Positions 26,070 through 34,717 of a stretch of 37,642 nt of DNA are shown here, piece by piece. The position numbers and the translations under genes were made by a program. The notes beneath the pieces were generated by a model. It saw only the letters and a program-made list of their open reading frames with translations. It did not search any database and was not told the DNA's origin. Every line of letters starts with the position of its first letter. The first letter of the stretch is position 1. Source of the DNA: Spirochaetota bacterium (GTDB taxonomy: Bacteria; Spirochaetota; UBA4802; JAFGDQ01). The stretch covers positions 1 to 37,642 of the forward strand of contig JAFGSG010000137.1 of assembly GCA_016934735.1 (NCBI GenBank), written 5' to 3'.

Positions 26070-27053
26070 ATGAAAAATATTATTAAAATATTTCTTATAA
26101 CATTTATTTTTTTAAATTACACTCCGGGCCATTCATGGGATGTATACGATAGAGTAATAGCCACAGTAAATGAAACGCCAATAATTGAAAGCGAAGTTTT
26201 ACTTAAATTTGAACGTTTGAAGACTCAAAAAAAAATACATCCTAAAATGATTCTAAATGAAAAAAGCAGGCTTCTGGATAAATTTATAGAAGAAGCAATT
26301 GTGGAACAAACTGCAAGAAATGAATCGATAATTGTCAGCCAGGAAAAAATTGACAACCAGATAAAAAAAGTAATGGAGCGTATGGAGATTAAATCAATCG
26401 ATCATTTTAAGAAAGAAATTGAAAAATCGGAAAAGATACCTTTCGAAGAATACAGGGAAGAAATGAAAAAATCGATTATGACCGAGCAGATAATGTCAAT
26501 AGCAATCGGCATTACGCCTCCATCAATAAAAGAAGCCGAAGACTGGTATAAAAAAAATAAGGGAAAAATGGGATTTGAACTTAATATGCAGCATATAATG
26601 ATTAAACTGCAAAATGACTCCTTTACTGAAAATAAAAGAATTAATACAATAGCAAATGAAATAGTAGCTAAACTAAGAAGCGGACAATCATTTGAACGGC
26701 TGGCTAAGGAATTCTCCGAGGATCCGGCTACAAAAAACAGCGGAGGCAACATGGGCTGGATTGCTTTGTCCAATCTTGCAAAAAATGACTATATACTGGC
26801 TGACAACGTATACAAAGAATTTATCATAGGCAAACGAAAATTATCGATTGTAAAATCGAATACAGGCTATCATGTTATTAAATACAACGGCAGGCGTCAA
26901 ACATCGTTTGAGGCCGTGAAAGATGATATCTTCAATCTTCTTTATCAGAAAAACATGGCGGAACAGTTTAAAAAATGGGTGCTGCAGAAAAGATCGCAGT
27001 CGGACATAAAAATATATATGCAGGAATACATTAAAGAAAAGGTCAGCAGTTAA
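26070..27053 (+). CDS. SurA-like periplasmic peptidyl-prolyl isomerase/chaperone
   Basis: 327 residues. A signal peptide (1 to about 22, cut near GHS-W) is followed by a SurA-type N-terminal chaperone region (RVIATVNETPIIESEV) and one parvulin domain (about 165-270: MQHIMIKL, FSEDPATKNSGG, MGWI, GYHVIKYNGRR). SurA proteins often have two parvulin domains; this has one. It should assist outer-membrane protein folding. AAAGGA precedes the ATG. It ends 14 bp before the spiro-SPASM gene, so cotranscription is likely. Confidence 0.9.
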   Translation: MKNIIKIFLITFIFLNYTPGHSWDVYDRVIATVNETPIIESEVLLKFERLKTQKKIHPKMILNEKSRLLDKFIEEAIVEQTARNESIIVSQEKIDNQIKKVMERMEIKSIDHFKKEIEKSEKIPFEEYREEMKKSIMTEQIMSIAIGITPPSIKEAEDWYKKNKGKMGFELNMQHIMIKLQNDSFTENKRINTIANEIVAKLRSGQSFERLAKEFSEDPATKNSGGNMGWIALSNLAKNDYILADNVYKEFIIGKRKLSIVKSNTGYHVIKYNGRRQTSFEAVKDDIFNLLYQKNMAEQFKKWVLQKRSQSDIKIYMQEYIKEKVSS

Positions 27054-27067
27054 GGCAGGAGGCGTCT

Positions 27068-28549
27068 TTGAAAATAAGCGCATTATTATACATCGATGAT
27101 AATCTTACAGACGATGATTTAACATTCGAAGGACAATATCTTCCGTCAGAGCTAAAAAACAGACTGCTGTCCAAAGAAATAATTAATGAAGTAAAATACA
27201 GTGCAACAGGCTCATATTCCGGCAATCTCTCCGGAGAGAAAATTTTTATAAGACAGGATAAAGATGATGTATCATTCTGGAAGAAACTCTTTTTCGAATT
27301 AAGAGTTGACCATATTGTTAAAATATTCTGCGATTCGCCTTTTCTTGACATGGATATCATTGCCGATATGATCAATACGCATACGAAATATCTCGCTGAA
27401 TTCACATACTCCGAAAACCTGCCTTCAGGATTCTCCTGCGAAATAATATCAAAGGAATTGATCGATGCAATACCGGACACAGACGAAAAAACACTGCCGC
27501 TCTCTCAGGTAATCAAATCCAACATAAACAAGTTCGATGTTGAATTATATTACAAAGAACCTGATATTAGAAATAAGCGTCTTGGTTTCAGGACAGGAAA
27601 TCCAAGAGAAAAACAGATATTAATAAACATTTTCAATAAGGCAGGCTGTATACCTAAATATTCTGAAGTGAAAAATATTATTGACAGAAATCCTGACGTT
27701 CTTTACCTGAGTCCATCCTATGTTGAAATAGAGCTTACGGGTAAATGCGCGCTTGACTGCGTATTCTGCTTCAGAAAGACTCTGAAAAAAGAACATGGAG
27801 ATATGGATACCGGTCTTTTTAGAAAGATCCTGCGGGACATGAACTATTTCAAGCTGCCGTATTCCGTCTGCTTCGGCGGTTCCGGCGAGCCTTTGATGCA
27901 TAATAATTTTTTTGAGATTTTAGACATGGCCCGCAATGAAAACCTGATTGAAAATATTATTATAGAAACGAACGGAATACTTGCCGGCAGCAATTATAAC
28001 AATTATCTTGTATCTATGAACGATAAACGCCTGAAAACCATATTCAATATAAACGGAATGGACAGGGAAAGCTACAAAGCGGTTCATAACGGGGATTTCT
28101 TTGATACTGTATTCCGGAATATTACATCTATAAAAGAGGCGTCTCATTTTGATGATAGTATTTATATTCAAATTATGAAAATTAATGAAACAGAACAGTT
28201 TATTGACAGATTTTATGATTTTTGGGAAAAATATAAAATCCAGATAATTCTGCAGAAACAAAATACATTTCTCAACAGGATCGAAGACAGATCATATTCT
28301 GATCTTTCTCCGCTGGAAAGGACTCCATGCTGGCACCTTCAGAGAGATTTTAATATTTTATCGGATGGCAGCGCGATGTTCTGCAAACAGGATGTTGACG
28401 GCAATTTTGCCCGTGGAAACCTGAACAAAGATTCGATCTCGCAGATATTTGAAAAATCAAAAAACACCTTTCTAAACGACTACAAAAAAAATTTCAGTAC
28501 CAGCCCGGACTGCGCCTCATGCAGCGAATGGTACACATTCAATCTATAG
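27068..28549 (+). CDS. Radical SAM/SPASM protein of spiro-SPASM type
   Basis: 493 residues. The radical SAM 4Fe-4S site is CALDCVFC (C227, C231, C234), followed by FGGSGEPLMH and a SPASM-like C-terminal cysteine cluster (CWHLQRD, MFCKQD, PDCASCSEW). The N-terminal 200 residues are not part of the SAM barrel: residues 83-136 and 168-190 resemble the SpsF-like protein encoded next door (IVKIFCDSPFLD versus IVRVTGDNPFTD; LPSGFSCEIISKE versus LPLGTAVEVIKKE), but the catalytic QARxxSxRLPGK motif is absent. Start is TTG at 27068 with a perfect AGGAGG five bases upstream. I recall a spirochaete-restricted family of this kind. The substrate is unknown. Confidence 0.88.
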   Translation: MKISALLYIDDNLTDDDLTFEGQYLPSELKNRLLSKEIINEVKYSATGSYSGNLSGEKIFIRQDKDDVSFWKKLFFELRVDHIVKIFCDSPFLDMDIIADMINTHTKYLAEFTYSENLPSGFSCEIISKELIDAIPDTDEKTLPLSQVIKSNINKFDVELYYKEPDIRNKRLGFRTGNPREKQILINIFNKAGCIPKYSEVKNIIDRNPDVLYLSPSYVEIELTGKCALDCVFCFRKTLKKEHGDMDTGLFRKILRDMNYFKLPYSVCFGGSGEPLMHNNFFEILDMARNENLIENIIIETNGILAGSNYNNYLVSMNDKRLKTIFNINGMDRESYKAVHNGDFFDTVFRNITSIKEASHFDDSIYIQIMKINETEQFIDRFYDFWEKYKIQIILQKQNTFLNRIEDRSYSDLSPLERTPCWHLQRDFNILSDGSAMFCKQDVDGNFARGNLNKDSISQIFEKSKNTFLNDYKKNFSTSPDCASCSEWYTFNL

Positions 28550-28592
28550 GAAATAACTCCGAAAATTTCATAGCTATATACAAGAGGCAGGG

Positions 28593-29366
28593 ATGACACT
28601 TAACGGTAAAGTCAACGGCCGTAAAATTAAGCCGATGGTGACTGCAATAATTCAGGCAAGGATGCTTTCAAAAAGGCTTCCGGGTAAAGCCTTGATGCTT
28701 TTAGCCGGAAAACCGATTCTATATCATGTAATCGAACGAACTAAAGCCATTGAGCATGTCGATAGAGTAGTGCTTGCTACAGGCATGGGCGAAGAAAATG
28801 TTCCGCTTATAGAACTTGCTTCAGCTATGGAAATTGAAACATACGCAGGTTCGCCTGAAAACGTTCTTGAAAGATATTACATGGCATCGGAAAAATTCGG
28901 CGGCGAATATATTGTCCGCGTGACCGGGGATAATCCATTTACAGATGTTGAGTATGCTTCAATGATTGTTGATATTGCGCTTGAAGCAAAACCGGATCTT
29001 TGCGCTCTTAACAATCTGCCTCTTGGCACCGCTGTCGAGGTAATTAAAAAAGAAGCCCTGGATCAGGCATATGAGATGAGCAATGAGTCTTATCATTTCG
29101 AACATGTGACTCCTTTCATAAAAGAGCATCCTGAATTATTCTCAATTGAACGGCCGCCTGCAAAAATAAAAAAGGTAGCCGGTAAAATAAGGTTAACTGT
29201 TGACACACCTGAAGATTATGAATTAGCCGGTATATTATACAATAATCTTTACAGTGGTGTTCCATTCCCGCTCTCCGAAATTCTGGATTATGTAAAGGAA
29301 CATCCTGAAATAATAAAAATAAACAGCAGGATAAAACAGACTCTTGTTCCTAACGCGTCGAAATAA
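28593..29366 (+). CDS. SpsF-like cytidylyltransferase family protein
   Basis: 257 residues. A nucleotidyltransferase of the SpsF/acylneuraminate cytidylyltransferase type, expected to activate a sugar with CTP. Motifs: IIQARMLSKRLPGKAL (19-34, nucleotide-binding), YAGSPENVLERYY, IVRVTGDNPFTD (metal-binding region), LPLGTAVEVI, HFEHVTPFI and LTVDTPEDY. GAGG precedes the ATG. The next gene overlaps its 3' end. SpsF proteins are linked to spore-coat or surface polysaccharides in other bacteria; here surface or flagellar glycans are plausible. Confidence 0.9.
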   Translation: MTLNGKVNGRKIKPMVTAIIQARMLSKRLPGKALMLLAGKPILYHVIERTKAIEHVDRVVLATGMGEENVPLIELASAMEIETYAGSPENVLERYYMASEKFGGEYIVRVTGDNPFTDVEYASMIVDIALEAKPDLCALNNLPLGTAVEVIKKEALDQAYEMSNESYHFEHVTPFIKEHPELFSIERPPAKIKKVAGKIRLTVDTPEDYELAGILYNNLYSGVPFPLSEILDYVKEHPEIIKINSRIKQTLVPNASK

Positions 29367-30270
29367 TTTCTGTATCGCGATAAAGACCTCTGCCGGCGAT
29401 TCTCTCGGTACTGGACATATGCAGAGAATGACTTCGCTTCTCTGGTTCCTCAATGAATGCAAAAGCATAAAAACATACCTCATATCGGATACAATCCCGG
29501 ATTCATTCCCGTCTGAACTGAGAAAGCATTATAATGCTGATTTTGATTTCCAGCCAGATATCATTATCCGGGATATGCGTGACTCTGCAGAAGATGAAAT
29601 CGCACGGCTGCAGAAAATAGCGCCCGTGTTTGTTGTTGACGACAACGGCCCCGGCAGAAACGCCGCACATCACGCAATTGATATTCTTCCCAATCCTGAT
29701 GCATGCAACGGGAAATTCAATAGCAGTATTTTTCTTTACGGTTATAATTTTCTTAGCGCGTTGGATGGGCTTAAAGATAAAATCATAAAAAAAGAACTGG
29801 ATTTCGCTATTTACCCGGGAAACGCCGCAAGCAAAGAATACATGGACTTTTTAATATCCCTGCTTCCGGAAAAATCAAATTATGCGATGCTTAACGGCAG
29901 AGATTCCTATGTAAATAAAGAAGGGAAAACCTATTCTATTAAAGAGTCACTATATGCTGAAACAATTCTATCTTCAAAAACAGTAATCTCTCATTTCGGG
30001 ATTACATTGTACGAAGCTTTGATTGCATATTGCAGAATCATTTCCATCAATCCCACACCATACCATTCTCTCCTGGCTGACATGGCAAAGGACTATCTTC
30101 ATCTTATTAATCTTGGCGAGCACGTGAATCTAAATCCCGAAGGAGCAAGGATGCTGATAACAAAAACGGCGCAAACGGCGTTATGCAGTGAGCTCAATGC
30201 CGCGGATGTACGCTTAAAAATAATGGATGGACTTAAAAATTTCTGCGAAATGCTATTCAGTCTGATTTAA
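29344..30270 (+). CDS. SpsG/PseG-like nucleotide-sugar hydrolase or glycosyltransferase
   Basis: About 308 residues with a GT-B-like layout. GTGHMQRM near residue 23 is the N-terminal G-x-GH-x-x-R loop of PseG/SpsG; VVDDNGPGR and SHFGITLYEAL are the later family stretches. PseG removes UDP in pseudaminic-acid synthesis; SpsG homologues may do the same or transfer sugars. The frame opens with TTG at 29344, overlapping the SpsF gene by 23 bp; the start is uncertain because no good Shine-Dalgarno is seen. Its 3' end overlaps the convergent acylase gene by 14 bp. Confidence 0.8.
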   Translation: MFLTRRNNFCIAIKTSAGDSLGTGHMQRMTSLLWFLNECKSIKTYLISDTIPDSFPSELRKHYNADFDFQPDIIIRDMRDSAEDEIARLQKIAPVFVVDDNGPGRNAAHHAIDILPNPDACNGKFNSSIFLYGYNFLSALDGLKDKIIKKELDFAIYPGNAASKEYMDFLISLLPEKSNYAMLNGRDSYVNKEGKTYSIKESLYAETILSSKTVISHFGITLYEALIAYCRIISINPTPYHSLLADMAKDYLHLINLGEHVNLNPEGARMLITKTAQTALCSELNAADVRLKIMDGLKNFCEMLFSLI

Positions 30271-32584
30271 TTTTTAAAGGCAGCAAAACGAGTTTGTGAA
30301 TTGTCTCTTCCGCATCGATTCCAATAAATTCACTGGAATTGTTAAAATTTCCGGAATATTCGGAATCAGGATCAAGAGATTGCGGTACCGGAAGTGAAAA
30401 AAAAGAAAGCTGCAAATCCAGATAAAATATGCCGCTTAGAACCGATATATTCGCAGGTGCTAATAAATTAACAGCGCTGACTCCGCCCTTCATAACTGTT
30501 GAATTTCCACCCGCGATTCCAACATCTGCGAACTTTTCCATTCTTTTTGAAAAAAACGACTGTCTTCTCAACGGAATATTTAAATGCCTTTTATGAACAG
30601 CGCCCCATCTCCAGTTCTCCATTTCCGGACCGCGCTCTCTGTTTAAAAGTTTAAGAGTTTTTAAAAACGCTCTATCAAAAATATTATCCCTGTTTTCAAC
30701 AGAATCTTTAGTGGTAATATCATCGAATAATTTTGAGTTCCCGTGCAGAATCATGTCATAAAATTTATCAACTAAATAATCATAATTTTCCATTAAAATG
30801 CTTGTAGAATTACCCATTTCATCATGTATGGTTTCTTCTATCATATTGATGAGAATAGTGTTAAATATTGTAGCTGCTACAGATTCGGTATCCATATTAT
30901 AATTCCAGTTGCTGAAATAAATCCTTGTAAGTTTTGCGGACGGGATCGGGGCCTGCTCCAGAACAGGCATAAAAACAGGCACAAATCGTTCGGCAATTGT
31001 CGAGTGAGTGTCTTTTAATGAGGCGGCAATATCTTTAGGATAAAGGAAATCTTCTCTTTCAATAAGGAATTTAAACCTGAGGTATCTATTTTCATCGCTG
31101 ATGGCGCGATCAGCGATTACCCCGGGCATTTCATTAAAAATTTTACTCCCAATGATAACATTACTTACGATTGATTTAGTTGTATATGCGGAAAGGTCAA
31201 CAATAACATCTGAGAAAACACTGCTGTTGATGAAAATTTTCTTCAGATTCTTTTGAAATATCCTGCCGGAATATACACAAGTTGCGTCCTCATTTGAAGT
31301 AAATAAATATTGTTTTGGCAATGAATGGATATATCTTACGGCGTTTTTTGCTTTTACTATAGAATCTGACAGCGGTATATCAAAGAGCGTTTTAATGTAA
31401 GACTCATCCGGATAAAGTGAATTGATACTTATACAAAGATATTCATCATCTTTTTCACTCAAATCGCTTATTACAGGCCCGATATCACTGGCTCTGACCG
31501 GATATCTTAATTCATGCGCATTTCTCTTTTCTGAGTTTGTAAAAATATTTTCATTTACGACAGCAAAGTCTTTCCAAATACCGTTTCTATAATACTGTTG
31601 TACGCGGTTTGCGAATCTGGTCTTTTCAACATAAAAATCCTGTGTTTCAACATTTATATTAAATCCAAAAAAAGATATGTCCCTGTTTCTTCCAAAAAAT
31701 ATAAATGGCAAACCAGAAGCTGTAACTCCTTCAATCTTTTTGTTAATATTATCTCCGGAACTTATAGTAATACTTACGGGATACCATCTTGGATAAACGC
31801 TCATTTCCCCATCCAGGGTAAAACCTGAAACCGATTTGCCGTCCCCCATATTTTCGCCGCTTATATAAAACGCGAAGCCGCTCTGGAAGTGCCCAACCCG
31901 TTCTCTGATCTCATTCCTTATTTTAAGAAGAAGGCTTATGAGGTTTTTTTCTTCATCTGAATACCGGTACATAAAATCTTCCGGAATAATGTCTCTCAGC
32001 ATTCGGGGATCAAATTTATTTAATAACGGGAATATGAGCTTTTTATTATTAAGAAATGAGTCACACCATTCATACATAAGTAAAATTGAAACCGCATCTT
32101 TCACTGTCCAGTCTAAAGACGATATTCCCTTAGAAAGGCCGCTGATGTTAATTTCCTTCTTTGCTTCGTTAATCCCTTTAATATAAGAGTCGAAATATTC
32201 AATGTACGGGCCTTTCAGTCTGGTTACGATTGTTTCCGCTTTTCTTGCAAAGCCTATCGTTAATGAGAGCTTATCCAATAAATGCCCCCTGCTGCCGATC
32301 AGCCCGGTTAATCTGCCACCTGCTATTGCTCTGAAGTATTCCAGAAGAGGAAGCCTGTCCCTGCCATGAAGAAATCCGACTGCAAAATACGCATCATTCA
32401 GACTGCCTGCTTTTACAAACGGTATGCCGTTTTGATCCCTCTCGATTATTATTTCAGAATCAACAGCAGCATAAATTTTTCCTTCATAAGAAGTGGATTT
32501 AATCAATAAAATATAAATCAGGCCGATGATAATTATAATCGCTACAGCCGGAATATAAATAAAATATTTATTTGATATTTTCAT
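30257..32584 (-). CDS. Penicillin acylase (Ntn-hydrolase) homologue, possibly inactive
   Basis: 775 residues, the usual length for the family. An uncleaved-looking N-terminal membrane helix (about 8-27) anchors it facing the periplasm. Family landmarks: IERDQNGIPFVKA, YFAVGFLHGRDRL, the region SGFAFYISGENMGDGKSV, GVTASGLPFIFFGRNRDISFFGF, NVETQDFYVE and RWGAVHK. Active acylases self-cleave before a Ser in a motif like SNxWxVSG; here the aligned segment is GFAFYISG with a Ser (S235) one position early, and the GHND motif reads GRNR. Autoprocessing may be lost. It ends with TGA and lies downstream of a small lipoprotein gene (21-bp gap). Confidence 0.82.
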   Translation of the reverse strand: MKISNKYFIYIPAVAIIIIIGLIYILLIKSTSYEGKIYAAVDSEIIIERDQNGIPFVKAGSLNDAYFAVGFLHGRDRLPLLEYFRAIAGGRLTGLIGSRGHLLDKLSLTIGFARKAETIVTRLKGPYIEYFDSYIKGINEAKKEINISGLSKGISSLDWTVKDAVSILLMYEWCDSFLNNKKLIFPLLNKFDPRMLRDIIPEDFMYRYSDEEKNLISLLLKIRNEIRERVGHFQSGFAFYISGENMGDGKSVSGFTLDGEMSVYPRWYPVSITISSGDNINKKIEGVTASGLPFIFFGRNRDISFFGFNINVETQDFYVEKTRFANRVQQYYRNGIWKDFAVVNENIFTNSEKRNAHELRYPVRASDIGPVISDLSEKDDEYLCISINSLYPDESYIKTLFDIPLSDSIVKAKNAVRYIHSLPKQYLFTSNEDATCVYSGRIFQKNLKKIFINSSVFSDVIVDLSAYTTKSIVSNVIIGSKIFNEMPGVIADRAISDENRYLRFKFLIEREDFLYPKDIAASLKDTHSTIAERFVPVFMPVLEQAPIPSAKLTRIYFSNWNYNMDTESVAATIFNTILINMIEETIHDEMGNSTSILMENYDYLVDKFYDMILHGNSKLFDDITTKDSVENRDNIFDRAFLKTLKLLNRERGPEMENWRWGAVHKRHLNIPLRRQSFFSKRMEKFADVGIAGGNSTVMKGGVSAVNLLAPANISVLSGIFYLDLQLSFFSLPVPQSLDPDSEYSGNFNNSSEFIGIDAEETIHKLVLLPLKIKSD

Positions 32585-32605
32585 AAATATACCTGCTGGA
32601 CAGGA

Positions 32606-33085
32606 TCACTCATCTATAATATCTATGCTCGCGTTTACAATCTCAATTTTAGTGTAAGTCTCATCAAGCAAAGTAAAAAATCTGCTGAAATCTCCTTTTA
32701 TATCGATCTTTGTTTTGCCTCTCTTCAGCTTTGATATTGTCTTAATATCTTCTTCCGGGAATATGTCGTCAGTACCGGAATAAATATAGCAGTCTATATC
32801 CCCTTTCGTGGTCGGAACTGTAACTAATACACAAAATCTATAATCAACATTAGTTGAAGGAATAATATCCTTTACTAAAATGCCGTCAATGTGTACCCGC
32901 GATTTTTTAAGTTCCTGCATTCCTTTAAACATGAAGGCCGGATTATCCTTTTTATCCATTTCTTCTTTCTTATCAATTGTTTCCTGCACTGTATATTTCG
33001 ATTTTAATATATTTTTAACATAGGTTACACTGCCGCAGGAACTTAAAAATACAGCAAATGATAAGGCTAATACGGCTTTTTTCAT
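32606..33085 (-). CDS. Small lipoprotein of unknown function
   Basis: 159 residues. The signal peptide ends in FLSSC with C17 as the lipidated cysteine, so it is a membrane-anchored periplasmic or surface protein. The mature part has mixed alpha/beta character and no motif I recognise. GGGAG lies eight bases before the ATG. It is followed 21 bp later by the acylase homologue, which suggests one transcript. Confidence 0.75.
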   Translation of the reverse strand: MKKAVLALSFAVFLSSCGSVTYVKNILKSKYTVQETIDKKEEMDKKDNPAFMFKGMQELKKSRVHIDGILVKDIIPSTNVDYRFCVLVTVPTTKGDIDCYIYSGTDDIFPEEDIKTISKLKRGKTKIDIKGDFSRFFTLLDETYTKIEIVNASIDIIDE

Positions 33086-33158
33086 ACTCGATCTCCCTGG
33101 ATATTTATTTTATATCATCAACGTTTTTCTTGATTTTGTCAAATATTCTTTAAAATAA

Positions 33159-34553
33159 TTATTTTCTGCTTTGATCTTTTAAATCAGGCTCAAATATAAC
33201 TTTCAGACTTTTCCCGTTATACTCCACAGGGAAGCGGTAGCCCTTAAATCTGCCTTCCAGATTTTTCGCGTACTTGCTCTGGGGATAAAAATGATATAGC
33301 TTTGCGTAATAATAATCTGAGTTTACTTTATCGGCAATCAAATTAAATCCCTTTGCAATATTCCATATTACTCTACCGGCATCCGGATCAGTAAGCCCCA
33401 TGGAATATGCGGATAATAACATTTTAAGCCCTTCTTTCTGCTTTACTTTAGTATTTAAAAACTTAATACCTTCTGATATCAGCCTGTCGTAATCCCCTTT
33501 TTTTATTTCTATAGTAAATCCTGCAGAATAGATCATGCTGCTCTGATTGCGCTGATTCTTAAAAGAAAATTTTATGCTGTGCCCGCCCGGGTAAAGTCTT
33601 TTCCCGTAATCTATAAAATACAGATCGTCTGCCGCTGCTCTGCATTTGACAGGGACGCCGTCCAGTGCGGCGTTAACAGACTCTTTGATTATGCCTGCAC
33701 GTTCGAGTCCGCTGTTAACTTTTAGCGCAATTACCGGATCTGCGTCTTTGATTAAATTATAAAGGTAAGAGCTGTTGTCCGGTTGCGACGAAATCAGCAC
33801 TTCCGCTTTAGGAAGCCCCCTTTCAATAAACCGCGACACTGCGATAAAATATGCTTCCGCTTCCGCCTGATTATAATGTATGTCGTTAAGCCTCTTCGCA
33901 TGCTGTTCATCGGAGAAGAAACCGGCCTCTCCTATCGCTCCGGGGCAGGTGTATCTTGTTTCGCGTAAAATCATTGTGCCTGTCTCTTTATATACAGAGA
34001 AATCGGAAATTACCGCTCCCTTTGCATCCATAAGCTTATTAAACTCGTCGAGAAGAAGCTCCGCAAATGCGAAGCTCATGGGATTAACCTTTCTGTTGCC
34101 CCATATCAGCACTGACGGATGATTAACATTGTCCATGGGTCTGGGCGAACCGTCATGATGCAGACTTATTAAAAGATCGGGCTGAAAATCATTAACCATA
34201 TCAACGCGGTCCCTTAATGGAATATCTTCATCCTTTTCCCTGCTGTAATAAACAAGCGCACCAGCTTTCTCCAGCATGTCTCCGAGAATCATTCCTACCC
34301 GGAGATTCACTTCTTCTTCAGTGATTCCTCCCGGCCCTATCCTGAAGCGGTCGGATGTTCCCTTCCCACCGTGCCCGGGATCGACAAATATTTTTTTCCC
34401 TTTCAGCCAATCATGGCCGGCAGGCTTAATGTCGCCTTCATACTCGTATAAATTATATATCCGGAAATTTAAAATTTTAAATTTACTGCATGATATGCTG
34501 AATGGGAATAATATTATAAAAACCAAGATAAAAATAAATTTTTTATTTATCAT
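33159..34553 (-). CDS. N-acetylmuramoyl-L-alanine amidase (Amidase_3) lipoprotein
   Basis: 464 residues. Lipobox FSISC with C22; then a zinc amidase domain (about 52-245): H61 in FVDPGHGGKG, acidic E79-E81 in ITEEEVNL, H132/H133 in SLHHDGS, and catalytic E209 in GAIGEAGFF. It cleaves the amide between MurNAc and the stem peptide in the periplasm, for cell separation or remodelling. The C-terminal 200 residues are helical and carry no LysM, SPOR or AMIN domain that I can see. It lies downstream of the MlaF-like gene on the same strand but is separated by a compound inverted repeat. Confidence 0.92.
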   Translation of the reverse strand: MINKKFIFILVFIILFPFSISCSKFKILNFRIYNLYEYEGDIKPAGHDWLKGKKIFVDPGHGGKGTSDRFRIGPGGITEEEVNLRVGMILGDMLEKAGALVYYSREKDEDIPLRDRVDMVNDFQPDLLISLHHDGSPRPMDNVNHPSVLIWGNRKVNPMSFAFAELLLDEFNKLMDAKGAVISDFSVYKETGTMILRETRYTCPGAIGEAGFFSDEQHAKRLNDIHYNQAEAEAYFIAVSRFIERGLPKAEVLISSQPDNSSYLYNLIKDADPVIALKVNSGLERAGIIKESVNAALDGVPVKCRAAADDLYFIDYGKRLYPGGHSIKFSFKNQRNQSSMIYSAGFTIEIKKGDYDRLISEGIKFLNTKVKQKEGLKMLLSAYSMGLTDPDAGRVIWNIAKGFNLIADKVNSDYYYAKLYHFYPQSKYAKNLEGRFKGYRFPVEYNGKSLKVIFEPDLKDQSRK

Positions 34554-34603
34554 AAAAGTACTTCCATTAAAACAATGTCATCAGGCTTGTAGAAAATTTT
34601 TAA

Positions 34604-34667
34604 TGTCATTTTAACCAAAGAAAAAAATCTTAAAATGACAGGGGGATTTCCCGTCACTTCGATCCCC
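34604..34667. repeat. Compound inverted repeats between the ATPase and amidase genes
   Basis: A perfect 11-bp inverted repeat, TGTCATTTTAA (34604-34614) and TTAAAATGACA (34630-34640), loop 15. Beside it GGGGAT (34642-34647) pairs with ATCCCC (34662-34667). A competing hairpin uses TGAC plus GGG (34636-34643) against CCCGTCA (34650-34656). On the minus strand the GC stem precedes a T-run (34621-34627), so it may terminate the ATPase transcript; a small repeat element is the alternative. Confidence 0.45.
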
Positions 34668-34717
34668 GAAATGGCAATTTTGCAGCAAGCCTATTCTGTA
34701 ATTGCCGCACCATGCAG

